Shown: positions 17,184 through 25,966 of the stretch, piece after piece | Position numbering within the stretch: position 1 is the first letter of the stretch | Layout: each line of letters starts with the position of its first letter | Source of the DNA: JBLMYQ01 sp050260055 | GTDB lineage: Bacteria; Bacillota; Clostridia; Acetivibrionales; UBA4821 | Length of the DNA: 64,000 nt | Direction of reading: 5' to 3' | Assembly (NCBI GenBank): GCA_050260055.1 | Contig: JBLNBO010000042.1 | Location: forward strand, 30,546 to 94,545 | Notes under the pieces: generated by a model | Told to the model about the DNA's origin: nothing | The model's input: the letters and a program-made list of their open reading frames with translations, nothing else | The model's database searches: none | Program-made: the position numbers and the translations under genes

Positions 17184-18599
17184 TTATTTAATAAATGCAA
17201 GATAAGCCCTATAAGTCATATAAATATCAACCTTGCTGGCAATTTCAAATGGAGAATGCATGGATAATAATGCTGTTCCGCAGTCGATTACTTCCATACC
17301 TAGGTTAGCAAGATAGCCGGCTATTGTCCCGCCTCCGCCCTGGTCAACCTTTCCAAGCTCACCAATTTGCCACGCAACATTATTATTATCCAATATTTTT
17401 ATAACCTCACTTAAGAATTCAGCATGGGCATCATTTGCCCCGCTTTTACCTGCATGCCCGGTATACTTTGTAATACATACTCCTTTTCCTAAATATGCGG
17501 AATTCCTTTTTTCCATAACCCCTTCATAAGCAGGGTCAAGCGCTCCGTTAACATCAGCTGAAATCATTCTAGAATTTCTAAGTGCTCTACTGAGTTTTAG
17601 AGAACTTAAACCTCCAGTTAGCTCAATCAATTCCGATATAAAGTCAATAAGTATCCTTGACTGCATACCTGTATTTCCGACACTGCCAATTTCTTCTTTG
17701 TCTGCAAGAATACATACCGCTGTCTTTTTAGGAACTCCAGCTTCAAATATTGCCTTTGCAGCTGAGTAGGCACAAACCCTATCATCTTGCCCATAACCGC
17801 CTACCATGCTTCTATCAATTCCAACATCTTTTGCTTTAATTGCCGGAACTATTTCAATTTCAGCAGAATAAAAATCCTTTTCCTTTATGCCGTATTTTTC
17901 ATTTAGAAGTTTTAGAATATTCAGTTTTACTTTTTCTTTGACTTTTTCATCTTTGTAAGGCTGGTTGCCCATTAATATATTAAGGTTTTCACCAATAACA
18001 GCTTCAGACATTTTCTTTTGCATTTGTTCTTGCGATAAGTGCGGCAGTAAATCACTAATGCAGAATACAGGATCCGAATCATCTTCCCCGATTACAACAT
18101 TAATTTTTTCCCCATCTTCTTTGATAATTACCCCATGAATTGCTAGCGGAATTGTTGTCCATTGATATTTTTTAATTCCTCCATAATAATGTGTTTTAAG
18201 GAATCCAAGATCAGAACTTTCATATAAAGGGTTTTGCTTAAGATCAAGTCTTGGTGAATCTATATGAGCCCCTACAGCGCTAAAACCATTCTCCAAGGGT
18301 TCTTCACCAATAACAGCTAGAAGAAGTGTCTTACCTCTATTTGAATAGTAAATCTTATCTCCTTTATTTAAATTATGGTTAATGTCTTTAATATTTTTAA
18401 AACCATTTTGCTCTGCTAAACCAATGAATTGGCCGACTGCTTCTCTCTCGGTCTTTGCATTATTTAAAAAGTCTATATAACCCGCACAAAAACTATTTAC
18501 TGCTTGGCTCTCATTTTCTGAAAGCTTCTCCCAAGCACTCTTAGATTCATAAGTAAGTTGTTCGTTAAGCTTCTGTCCTTCAGTCTTAATTTCTTCCAT
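17184..18599 (-). CDS. M18-family aminopeptidase
   Basis: 471 residues, the expected length for bacterial M18 enzymes. Metal-site motifs are visible: GAHIDSPRLDLKQNPLYE, GYGQDDRVCAYSA, DKEEIGSVGNTG, SADVNGALDP and the C-terminal SMHSPFEIASK. These cytosolic, di-zinc, dodecameric enzymes remove N-terminal residues from peptides. A TAGGAGGAA ribosome site lies just upstream. It is divergent from the PHP phosphatase gene across 187 bp. Confidence 0.92.
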   Translation of the reverse strand: MEEIKTEGQKLNEQLTYESKSAWEKLSENESQAVNSFCAGYIDFLNNAKTEREAVGQFIGLAEQNGFKNIKDINHNLNKGDKIYYSNRGKTLLLAVIGEEPLENGFSAVGAHIDSPRLDLKQNPLYESSDLGFLKTHYYGGIKKYQWTTIPLAIHGVIIKEDGEKINVVIGEDDSDPVFCISDLLPHLSQEQMQKKMSEAVIGENLNILMGNQPYKDEKVKEKVKLNILKLLNEKYGIKEKDFYSAEIEIVPAIKAKDVGIDRSMVGGYGQDDRVCAYSAAKAIFEAGVPKKTAVCILADKEEIGSVGNTGMQSRILIDFISELIELTGGLSSLKLSRALRNSRMISADVNGALDPAYEGVMEKRNSAYLGKGVCITKYTGHAGKSGANDAHAEFLSEVIKILDNNNVAWQIGELGKVDQGGGGTIAGYLANLGMEVIDCGTALLSMHSPFEIASKVDIYMTYRAYLAFIK

Positions 18600-18786
18600 A
18601 CTATTCCTCCTATAATTTAATTATAATTGATAGTTTAGTACTCAATAAGAAATAATAACTTAAATTTTTACTTTGTCTACACACATATTATATACCGCTA
18701 CATATATAAAATAAACAAATATTGAGTAAACATTTTCGATATGCTAGAATTAGCCTTGATTAAGTTAAAAGAACCTGGAGGATATT

Positions 18787-19590
18787 ATGTTCGATTATCA
18801 TATCCACTCAACCTTCTCAGGCGATTCAATTATGAGTTTTGAACAAGTTGTTAATAAGGCACTTGAAATTGGTCTTAAAGAAATAGTATTTACAGACCAT
18901 CTTGATATATATTGGCCAGATAAAAATATTACTTATGAGCAAATGCAGCCAGAAATATATCAGAAGCGTATTGAAGAGGCTCAGAATCGTTACTGTAATC
19001 AAATTTCTATAAAAAAAGGCATCGAAGTTGGCATTCAGCCTCACTCTATAGTTGAAAGCAACAACTTCCTTGAAAAGTCTGCTTTTGATTTTATAATTCT
19101 TTCGGTCCACTGTATCGACGGTATTGATATTAGTAAAAAAGACTTTTTTCAGGAAAAGTCCTCATTACAAGCTTGCAATCGTTATTATCAGGAAGTTCTT
19201 TTTGCAGTAGATAGGTTTGATAAATTTAGCGTTCTTGGCCATTTAGACCTCATAAGAAGATATGTTTCTGATCCTTTATACAGCAATCCAAATTATTCAG
19301 ATTTTTGTGAAATAATCGATGAAATATTAAAAATTTTAATTAAAAAAAATAAAGGTATTGAAATAAATACATCCGGGTTTCGTTATAGGCTAAATTCATT
19401 TATGCCTGAATTTGAGCTAATCAAAAGATTCCGAGAATTGGGCGGCAAAATTATTACAGTTGGTTCAGATGCTCATTCAATAGAATATGTAGGATATAAA
19501 ATCAATGAGGCTATAGAGTTGGCTAAAACTGCAGGATTTGAACATATTACACTTTTTAATGATATGAATCCACATTTCTACAAAATATAA
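18787..19590 (+). CDS. PHP-family histidinol-phosphatase
   Basis: 267 residues, PHP fold: YHIHSTFSGD (metal His pair) at the N-terminus, EIVFTDHLD, GIEVGIQPH, ILSVHCIDG, LGHLDLIRRY and GSDAHSIEYVG. The layout fits HisK/HisJ-type histidinol-phosphate phosphatase of His biosynthesis. No his genes are adjacent, so the substrate is assigned by family only. A TGGAGG ribosome site precedes the ATG. A short hairpin with a weak T-run follows the stop. Confidence 0.85.
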   Translation: MFDYHIHSTFSGDSIMSFEQVVNKALEIGLKEIVFTDHLDIYWPDKNITYEQMQPEIYQKRIEEAQNRYCNQISIKKGIEVGIQPHSIVESNNFLEKSAFDFIILSVHCIDGIDISKKDFFQEKSSLQACNRYYQEVLFAVDRFDKFSVLGHLDLIRRYVSDPLYSNPNYSDFCEIIDEILKILIKKNKGIEINTSGFRYRLNSFMPEFELIKRFRELGGKIITVGSDAHSIEYVGYKINEAIELAKTAGFEHITLFNDMNPHFYKI

Positions 19591-19778
19591 TACAGCCATT
19601 TATGCTGTATTTGTCAATCTTTGTTTCTTTTGTCAAACAATGTGTTGAAAATATTTTTATTTATGTTATTATCATTATAAATATGACATTTAATTATTTA
19701 AATACTAATTATTTCTTCTCTCTTCTATATTTCCCAATAATTGTAGACAAATTATTCTGTTTTTTTTGCGAGGTGACC

Positions 19779-20486
19779 ATGGTAAGAATAGCTATATGTG
19801 ATGACAATAATCAAATCAGAAGCAAGCTTATCAATATGATAAACTTAATAATGGAACAGAATAACATTCGAGGTGAAGTAATTTTCGACTCTGATAATGC
19901 AGATGACTTTTTTAAATTTGTACTTCAAAATCATGTAGATGTTGTTATCTTAGATATTGAACTAAAATCAATGCAGTCTGGTATAGATCTTGCAAAGAAA
20001 ATCCGTGATGCAAATAAATCTATTAACATTATCTTTTGTACTGCACATATAGAATATGTCTTGCTTGGATATAAATTTAAAACATTTGACTATTTAGTCA
20101 AGCCGGTTTCGTATGAAAAATTAGAAGAATGTATTTTGAGGCTCGTAAAATATATATCTACAGATTCGGTGGATTCGCTGAAAATTAAATCCGGTTCTAC
20201 TACATATGTAGTAATGAAGAACGATATTATTTTTATTGAAAAAGCAAAATCAAAAACACATTTATATACTTCCAGTGAAATGATAGAAACCAATATGAAT
20301 CTTGAAGAGTTTGAAAAATCCTTGCCTTCGAATTTTGTGCGGGCTCATAAATCTTACATAGTAAATACCAATAAGATAGTAAAGGTTGATTATGTTTTAA
20401 ATGAAATTGATATGATAAATTCATACAAATGCTATTTAGGAAGAAAGTTTAAAAAACAATTCTGTGATATTTTTATAAACAAGTAA
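19779..20486 (+). CDS. LytTR-family response regulator, AgrA-like
   Basis: 235 residues from the ATG at 19779, which follows GAGGTGA; the longer frame to 19602 encodes an implausible hydrophobic extension. The receiver domain has the acidic pair in AICDDN, the phospho-acceptor Asp in VILDIEL and the Lys in FDYLVKP. A LytTR DNA-binding domain fills residues about 135-235 (FVRAHKSYIVNTNKI). It sits 20 bp before a GHKL sensor kinase and faces agrBD, so it most likely answers the AgrD-derived peptide. Confidence 0.9.
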   Translation: MVRIAICDDNNQIRSKLINMINLIMEQNNIRGEVIFDSDNADDFFKFVLQNHVDVVILDIELKSMQSGIDLAKKIRDANKSINIIFCTAHIEYVLLGYKFKTFDYLVKPVSYEKLEECILRLVKYISTDSVDSLKIKSGSTTYVVMKNDIIFIEKAKSKTHLYTSSEMIETNMNLEEFEKSLPSNFVRAHKSYIVNTNKIVKVDYVLNEIDMINSYKCYLGRKFKKQFCDIFINK

Positions 20487-20506
20487 AACTGGAGGGCCTT
20501 CTTTGA

Positions 20507-21814
20507 ATGAATGAATCTTCTGTCGTTGCTTCAAACCCGATTTTATGGTTTTTAATCTATAATATTTCTTTTGCAATGTCTGCTGCTCTCTTTTATATAT
20601 TATTATCTATTAAAATCAACTGGAAAAGAGCTGTAATCTTTGCAGTACTATGCTCCTTATTAAATGTAATTTTCAGAATTTACACGTCTGTCGAAATGGT
20701 TTTCTTTTCTGGATTGATAATGCTTTTAGCATTGAGTATGATAATTCTTAAATTGAGATTCGTTCAAACAATCATAGTTGTTTTTTTATCTTTTTTAGTT
20801 AATCTCGCAGGAGAGTGTATGGTTCTATTTATTGACAGCTTGCTTGGTATACAATTAAAGCAAGCTTTTCAAGAATCGAACCTTTTTTTGATAAATACTA
20901 CAATTTCTCTTACTGTTTTCGGCATTATTACTCTAATGATATATTACTTCAAAATGAGAATTAATTACTTAGAGGATATAAATAGAAAGAAAAGTATTGG
21001 TCTTGCTATAAATGCTTTCATTACAGTAATCCTTATCCTTCCAAACCTTGCCTATTTCTTTTCGTCTGCTAATGCTCCATTCGCTTTAATATCTTTTAAC
21101 TTGATTTCAATTTTTATATTCTTTCTTTTAGCTTTTTATAATACCCGCAAAGGCTCAGAACTTAATTTCACAAAATCTCAACTGGAAAATCAGCTTCTTT
21201 ACAATAAGACTTTAACTGACCTGGTAACCAGTCTTAGAAGCTTTAGGCACGACTTTTCAAATACGCTTAATTCGATCAGCGGCTACTTAATTACTAATGA
21301 TTTTGAAGGCCTAAAAAAATATTTCGACGATTTAAGAACTGATTATTCTTCGGTTAACAGCCTAAGCTTTGCAAACTCAACAATTATAAACAATCCTCCC
21401 GTCTATGGCTTAATTGTTTCTGCTTATTATAAAGCAACAAGTAAAAGCTTAAATGTTAATATGGAGATTTTATCTGATTTAATTAAATCGAAGGTGTCAC
21501 TTTATGATTTATGCAAAATACTAGGGATATTTTGGGATAATGCTATTGAAGCTGCAGAAACCTCAAGTGATAAGAAAATTAATTTCTATTTAAAAGAAAT
21601 TGATAATAATTATCACATAGTAATTGAAAATTCATATACAGGTGAAATAAACATCCAAAAAATATTTGAAAAGGATTATTCCACAAAAGGCAGTAATCAC
21701 GGATTAGGGTTATGGGAAGTTAAAACAATTACACAAAAATCCAAGCTAATTAATTTAAAGACTTCAACCTCAAATAATATGTTTAGGCATGAACTAATAA
21801 TTCCAATTGAATAA
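20507..21814 (+). CDS. Sensor histidine kinase, AgrC-like (GHKL)
   Basis: 435 residues. Six or so membrane helices fill residues 1-210, as in peptide-sensing HPK10 kinases. The phospho-acceptor box is RHDFSNTLNSISGYL, the N-box DNAIEAAE, and the G-box STKGSNHGLGLWEV. A GGAGGG site lies 10 nt before the ATG. Its placement after the LytTR regulator and opposite agrBD makes the cyclic peptide its likely ligand. Confidence 0.9.
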   Translation: MNESSVVASNPILWFLIYNISFAMSAALFYILLSIKINWKRAVIFAVLCSLLNVIFRIYTSVEMVFFSGLIMLLALSMIILKLRFVQTIIVVFLSFLVNLAGECMVLFIDSLLGIQLKQAFQESNLFLINTTISLTVFGIITLMIYYFKMRINYLEDINRKKSIGLAINAFITVILILPNLAYFFSSANAPFALISFNLISIFIFFLLAFYNTRKGSELNFTKSQLENQLLYNKTLTDLVTSLRSFRHDFSNTLNSISGYLITNDFEGLKKYFDDLRTDYSSVNSLSFANSTIINNPPVYGLIVSAYYKATSKSLNVNMEILSDLIKSKVSLYDLCKILGIFWDNAIEAAETSSDKKINFYLKEIDNNYHIVIENSYTGEINIQKIFEKDYSTKGSNHGLGLWEVKTITQKSKLINLKTSTSNNMFRHELIIPIE

Positions 21815-21850
21815 AAAAATGAGCCCATATCAATATGGACTCATTTTTTT
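21813..21850. terminator. Terminator between convergent agrC-like and agrD genes
   Basis: An 18-bp stem with one mismatch on the plus strand (a G-U pair on the minus strand) has A/T runs on both sides, so it probably serves both converging transcripts. Confidence 0.85.
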
Positions 21851-21857
21851 ATTCAAA

Positions 21858-22019
21858 CTAATCTTGCTTTATCAATTTTGTGGGCATCTTGGGTTCATAG
21901 CCAAACCAGAAAATACTTGTTGAGCTTGCTGACATTAAAGCGAACAGAGTAGCTGTCATGCCTAGTAATGAAAGCATTTTGATGTAAGTTTCCTTGACTG
22001 CTAATTTAATACCTGTCAT
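21858..22019 (-). CDS. agrD: AgrD-like cyclic (lactone) autoinducer prepeptide
   Basis: 53 residues, too short for most gene callers. An amphipathic N-terminal half (MTGIKLAVKETYIKMLSLLG) is followed by the core SASSTSIFWFGYEP and the acidic/Pro tail EPKMPTKL typical of AgrD. The ring-forming residue aligned with the usual Cys is Ser35 (SIFWF), so a lactone instead of a thiolactone is predicted. A GGGGGG ribosome site precedes the ATG. It lies 36 bp downstream of agrB. Confidence 0.85.
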   Translation of the reverse strand: MTGIKLAVKETYIKMLSLLGMTATLFALMSASSTSIFWFGYEPKMPTKLIKQD

Positions 22020-22055
22020 GGAAAACCCCCCTTATTTTTTTTATATAAAGCACTC

Positions 22056-22688
22056 TTATTCAAGAGGCTCTATTTCCTGATTATTAATACTTCTCCAGCC
22101 ATATTTGCATCCAACGATTTTATATATGATGGGCAGCATACTAATGCTTTCAAATAATGTAATCATGATTAACAAGGTTGATATTACCGGACTCTTTATT
22201 ATTGTTAATGCAATCATAAATATTAATCCCATAGAAAATGCTGAGTATAGTCGTTGTCTTTCTCTGAACATTCTGCTTAATATTGGCTTTTGTTCAACAT
22301 CCGCAGGCGCAAAGTAATAAATTATAATACAGTTTATAATGAATATTGTAAAAAATAATATACCTGTAAAATTTACATATGAGGATAAAAATACTGAAGA
22401 ATAGACTGCTCCTAGAAAAATAATTGAGCTAAAAACAAAACATCCGATGTGGGTATTTGAGTGTGCACCGCCAGCAAAACAGCGATAGAATCCAAATGTC
22501 ACCATTGATATTAAGACTAAATTCAAGATTCCAAGGTAATATGCAATAGCAAGTAAAACAATCGTCTTAATAATTTGAGAAAAAAGTACTGTAAGACCAT
22601 AGTTGATTATTTCTGCTTTTTCTTCATCAACATCCTTAACATTCATTTTTATTGTCATGGTCAGTTTATTACTCAGTGCATCCATCAT
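22056..22688 (-). CDS. agrB: AgrB-like peptide-processing membrane protease
   Basis: 210 residues with several membrane helices. The catalytic His/Cys motif of AgrB is present as GGAHSNTHIGCF (His then Cys seven residues on). AgrB cleaves the AgrD tail and forms the ring at the membrane. The start may be either Met of the initial pair. It is co-transcribed with agrD; the promoter should lie in the 22.7-22.85 kb leader. Confidence 0.9.
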   Translation of the reverse strand: MMDALSNKLTMTIKMNVKDVDEEKAEIINYGLTVLFSQIIKTIVLLAIAYYLGILNLVLISMVTFGFYRCFAGGAHSNTHIGCFVFSSIIFLGAVYSSVFLSSYVNFTGILFFTIFIINCIIIYYFAPADVEQKPILSRMFRERQRLYSAFSMGLIFMIALTIIKSPVISTLLIMITLFESISMLPIIYKIVGCKYGWRSINNQEIEPLE

Positions 22689-23066
22689 TTCACATCAACC
22701 TCTTTTTCTCCAATTTTGAAGTACAGGTTGCAAATCTATAACGGATGTTCAAGACAATACATATTTTTTACGTTACCATACAATTTTATTGTACTACAAA
22801 CTAAAAAATAATGCTGTATAAATGATTGAAATACATTTTTTTATGTCTAAAAAGTTCGATTTTTGCATTTTACAAATAAAAAAACCATGTTTATATTTGC
22901 ACAAAATATTTTAGGATGCATATTATACTACTATCCCCACCATCGGCAGCTACAGGATTTTTCCTGTGGTTTTTAAATAAAAAAGCCTGTATATCGCAAG
23001 ATATACAGGCAATGTTTTTAACAGTAAAGTTATAGATTTCGCAGATTTATGAACCTGCCTAATCTA
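22689..23066. other. Intergenic region: agrBD promoter area and end of gatB operon
   Basis: 378 bp. It holds the presumed agrBD promoter (AT-rich, with a small inverted repeat TACAAT...ATTGTA near 22785), a weak hairpin near 22952-22968, and the gatB terminator. I looked for a LytTR-type direct repeat and found no good match. Confidence 0.4.
22979..23010 (-). terminator. Terminator of the gat operon
   Basis: An 11-bp GC-containing stem with a 4-nt loop (22985-23010) is followed on the minus strand by a T-run, 57 bp beyond the gatB stop. Confidence 0.85.
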
Positions 23067-24494
23067 TTATCCAAGAAGGTCTTTTAAAATCTTATTTATA
23101 ATTTGCGGATTTGCTTTTCCTTTTGTCGCTTTCATTGATTGTCCTACCAAAAATCCCATAGCTTTATCTTTTCCAGCTTTGTAATCTTCCACTGATTGCT
23201 GATTTTCCGCAAGAACCTGCTTAACTATCTCAATCAGTTCTCCTTCATCACTAATCTGAATGAGCCCCTTTTCTTTTACAATATCTTCAGGTCTCTTTGC
23301 AGATACAAACATCTCTTCAAATACAGTCTTTGCAATCGTTCCACTGATTGTTCCCTTTTGAATCAAGGCTATTAAATCAGCCAAATCTGAAGGTTTGAAC
23401 GGAATATTTGAATATTCGATATTCTTCTCTTTCATAATCCTCATCATATCGCCCATCATCCAATTGCTGACTAATTTAGCATTTTGGCTTACATTTGCTG
23501 CCTCTTCAAAAAACGCTGCTAATACTTTTGAGCTGGTAAGAAGTCCTGCATCATACTCTGGAATTCCGTATGACTCTATATATCTTTTCATTTTTACATC
23601 AGGGAGCTCTGGCAATGAATCTTTCACTTTCTTTATATAATCATCGGAAAGGACGATAGGAGCAAGGTCAGGATCCGGAAAATATCTGTAATCATGAGCT
23701 TCTTCTTTACTTCTCATGGAATAGCTTGTTCCCTTCTCATCATCCCATCTTCTTGTTTCCTGCACTATCTCTCCGCCATTTTCTAATTCATCTTTTTGCC
23801 TTTTTATTTCAGATTCTGCGGCATGCAAAACAGCTCTGAACGAATTGAGGTTTTTCATTTCGGTTCTTGTCCCGAATTTTTCTGAGCCCTCAGGCCTGAG
23901 TGAAAGATTTACATCGCATCTTAGTGAGCCTTCCTGCATCTTGCAGTCAGAAACCTCTATATATTCAAGAATTGTCTTTATTTTTTCAAGTACGGCTTTT
24001 GCTTCCTCAGGATTTCTCATATCAGGCTCGGTTACAATCTCAATGAGCGGTACTCCGCAGCGATTCAAGTCAACCAGTGAGCCAGAACCCCATTGGTCGT
24101 GAAGCAGTTTTCCTGCATCTTCCTCAATATGAATCCTTGTAATTCCTATCCGCTTTGTTTTCCCATCAAGCTCAATATCAATATAACCGTTTTTGCAAAG
24201 CGGTAAATCATACTGTGATATTTGATATGCTTTTGGAAGGTCAGGATAAAAATAGTTCTTTCTATCTTGCTTGCTGTATTTTGCAATCTCACAATTGGTT
24301 GCAAGACCAGCTTTAACAGCATATTCAACAACCTTTTCATTCAATACCGGCAGTACTCCCGGCATACCTGTACAAATCGGACAGCAGTGTGTATTTACCT
24401 CTCCCCCGAATTCGGTTGTACAACTGCAAAATATTTTCGATTTTGTTGAAAGCTCAGAATGTATTTCCAAGCCAATAACCGTTTCGTAACTCAA
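23067..24494 (-). CDS. gatB: Asp-tRNA(Asn)/Glu-tRNA(Gln) amidotransferase subunit B
   Basis: 475 residues from a TTG start at 24494, 8 nt after AAGGAGAGG; this gives the family-standard length and N-terminus (SYETVIGLEIHSEL). Zinc-site and catalytic-cradle motifs (CSCTTEFGGEVNTHCCPIC, ...SYQYDLP-like region, DWNRCGVPLIEIV equivalent) and the C-terminal YqeY-like helical domain are present. With GatA and GatC it amidates misacylated tRNA. It ends a minus-strand run that also contains trpF and a methyltransferase. Confidence 0.95.
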   Translation of the reverse strand: MSYETVIGLEIHSELSTKSKIFCSCTTEFGGEVNTHCCPICTGMPGVLPVLNEKVVEYAVKAGLATNCEIAKYSKQDRKNYFYPDLPKAYQISQYDLPLCKNGYIDIELDGKTKRIGITRIHIEEDAGKLLHDQWGSGSLVDLNRCGVPLIEIVTEPDMRNPEEAKAVLEKIKTILEYIEVSDCKMQEGSLRCDVNLSLRPEGSEKFGTRTEMKNLNSFRAVLHAAESEIKRQKDELENGGEIVQETRRWDDEKGTSYSMRSKEEAHDYRYFPDPDLAPIVLSDDYIKKVKDSLPELPDVKMKRYIESYGIPEYDAGLLTSSKVLAAFFEEAANVSQNAKLVSNWMMGDMMRIMKEKNIEYSNIPFKPSDLADLIALIQKGTISGTIAKTVFEEMFVSAKRPEDIVKEKGLIQISDEGELIEIVKQVLAENQQSVEDYKAGKDKAMGFLVGQSMKATKGKANPQIINKILKDLLG

Positions 24495-24528
24495 ATCAAA
24501 TCCTCTCCTTCTTTGTATTTGCTTGTTT

Positions 24529-25263
24529 TCAGACTTTCTCAGCACTAATTATTAAATACAGCGGCCTTTTAAGGTATTTCCCTAATTCACCGTTTTTCTC
24601 TATATCTTCCTTAGTTGGAACAGTTTCCATTATTCGTTTAATTTTAAATCCGTTATTAATTAAGGCATCTGTATAATTCCCAATAGTTCTGTGATATTTT
24701 ACAAACATATGATCCATCCATTTTGTTTCTCTAGGCCCTGGTACTCCATAATTATCTAATCTCCAATATAGGTATTCTCCAGTCTTTATATCTATCTCCC
24801 ACCCTAGATTATAGGATGCAGTAGATGTTGGATGCTCAGTAGAAAAGACTAACATTCCTCCAGATGATAATATATTGTTAACCCTTCCAAACAGCTTATC
24901 AATATCTTCAATATAATGAATTACTATATTGCTTGTAACTAACTCAAACGAGTCATTTTCAAAATCAATTCTTTCTATTGGCATTTTTAGATAAGTAATA
25001 TCCCTATTTCCCTTTTTAGATTCTGCCATTTCAATCATTTTTCCGGAAGAATCAACGCCAACTACTTTTGCCCCCATATCATACAGCAGTCTTGAATAAT
25101 CACCAAACCCACAGCCTAAATCAAGTATCCTCTTATTCTTTACATCAGGCAGAAGAGTAAGAAAATTTGGTTTCTCTACAAGTTCATTTGCGCTATATTG
25201 GTTTTCCCGCCACAAAGTATATTTTTTAAAGAAGCTGTCAGTATCATAGTTTGCTGCACTCAT
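24529..25263 (-). CDS. Class I SAM-dependent methyltransferase
   Basis: 244 residues from the ATG at 25263 (AGGTGG 8 nt upstream). The SAM-binding loop is ILDLGCGFGDYSRLL, with VVGVDSSGKMIEMA (acidic ribose contact) and VTSNIVIHYIEDI (motif IV). It is a UbiE/BioC-type small-molecule methyltransferase by fold; the substrate is unknown. Its position between trpF and gatB gives no clear pathway. Confidence 0.85.
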   Translation of the reverse strand: MSAANYDTDSFFKKYTLWRENQYSANELVEKPNFLTLLPDVKNKRILDLGCGFGDYSRLLYDMGAKVVGVDSSGKMIEMAESKKGNRDITYLKMPIERIDFENDSFELVTSNIVIHYIEDIDKLFGRVNNILSSGGMLVFSTEHPTSTASYNLGWEIDIKTGEYLYWRLDNYGVPGPRETKWMDHMFVKYHRTIGNYTDALINNGFKIKRIMETVPTKEDIEKNGELGKYLKRPLYLIISAEKV

Positions 25264-25297
25264 CCCGATCACCACCTATATTTCTTCAAATAAAAGG

Positions 25298-25939
25298 TTA
25301 CTTATTCTTTGCTTTTTCAATGAATTGCTTCATTTTACTATAATCCTTAAACCCATCCTGGCCGTTAACCCCTGATTGAACATCCACCCCATAAGGCTTT
25401 ACAATTTTTATTGCTTCAACAATATTCTCAGGTTTTAATCCGCCTGCAAGTATCACTGGCAAAGGACATTCACTTACAATTCTCTTACTAATATTCCAAT
25501 CATGTGTTAATCCAGTCCCACCCACAGCACCGTTTGCTTTATTAGAACTGTCAAGCAATATGGTATCTGCATTATTATAAAAATCTTTACAATTATCGAT
25601 TGATTCTGCATCCATCACATGAATAGTTTTAATTATTTTTATATTCTGTATCTCTTTTTTGATTTGAACTATATCTTCCGGAGAGTTATGACCATGAAGC
25701 TGAATAGAAGTAACTCCAATATATTTAGCTAAATCTACTATTTCTTTAATATCGGTTATTGTAACAACCATTACTGAACTGCAAAACGGCGGTAATTTTT
25801 GCACAATCTTTTTAGCAACGGTTGGGTCTATTGAGTTCTTTGAAGAAGTCTTAATCAATAGTCCAATAGCATCCGCCCCAAACTCAACAGCTTTAAGTGC
25901 ATCTTCTATTCGTTTAATACCGCAAATTTTCACCTTCAT
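25298..25939 (-). CDS. trpF: Phosphoribosylanthranilate isomerase
   Basis: 213 residues, TIM barrel: KVKICGIKRIEDA at the N-terminus (catalytic Cys), SIQLHGHNSPED, LLDSSNKANGAVGGTG (general acid Asp), PVILAGGLKPENI and GVDVQSGVNGQDGFKD. The enzyme performs the Amadori rearrangement in Trp synthesis. No other trp gene is nearby; it stands alone inside the gat run. Confidence 0.93.
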   Translation of the reverse strand: MKVKICGIKRIEDALKAVEFGADAIGLLIKTSSKNSIDPTVAKKIVQKLPPFCSSVMVVTITDIKEIVDLAKYIGVTSIQLHGHNSPEDIVQIKKEIQNIKIIKTIHVMDAESIDNCKDFYNNADTILLDSSNKANGAVGGTGLTHDWNISKRIVSECPLPVILAGGLKPENIVEAIKIVKPYGVDVQSGVNGQDGFKDYSKMKQFIEKAKNK

Positions 25940-25966
25940 AATTCACCTTCATAATGTCAACTGATT

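Noticed and set aside
19602..19778. N-terminal extension of the LytTR regulator
   Set aside because: Hydrophobic and unlike the family; the ATG at 19779 has GAGGTGA and begins a standard receiver domain.
22700..22860. LytTR/AgrA-type direct repeats upstream of agrB
   Set aside because: I looked for paired sites 20-22 bp apart and found no match good enough to report.
24495..24545. Longer GatB starting at an upstream ATG
   Set aside because: The TTG at 24494 has a strong ribosome site and gives the family-standard N-terminus.
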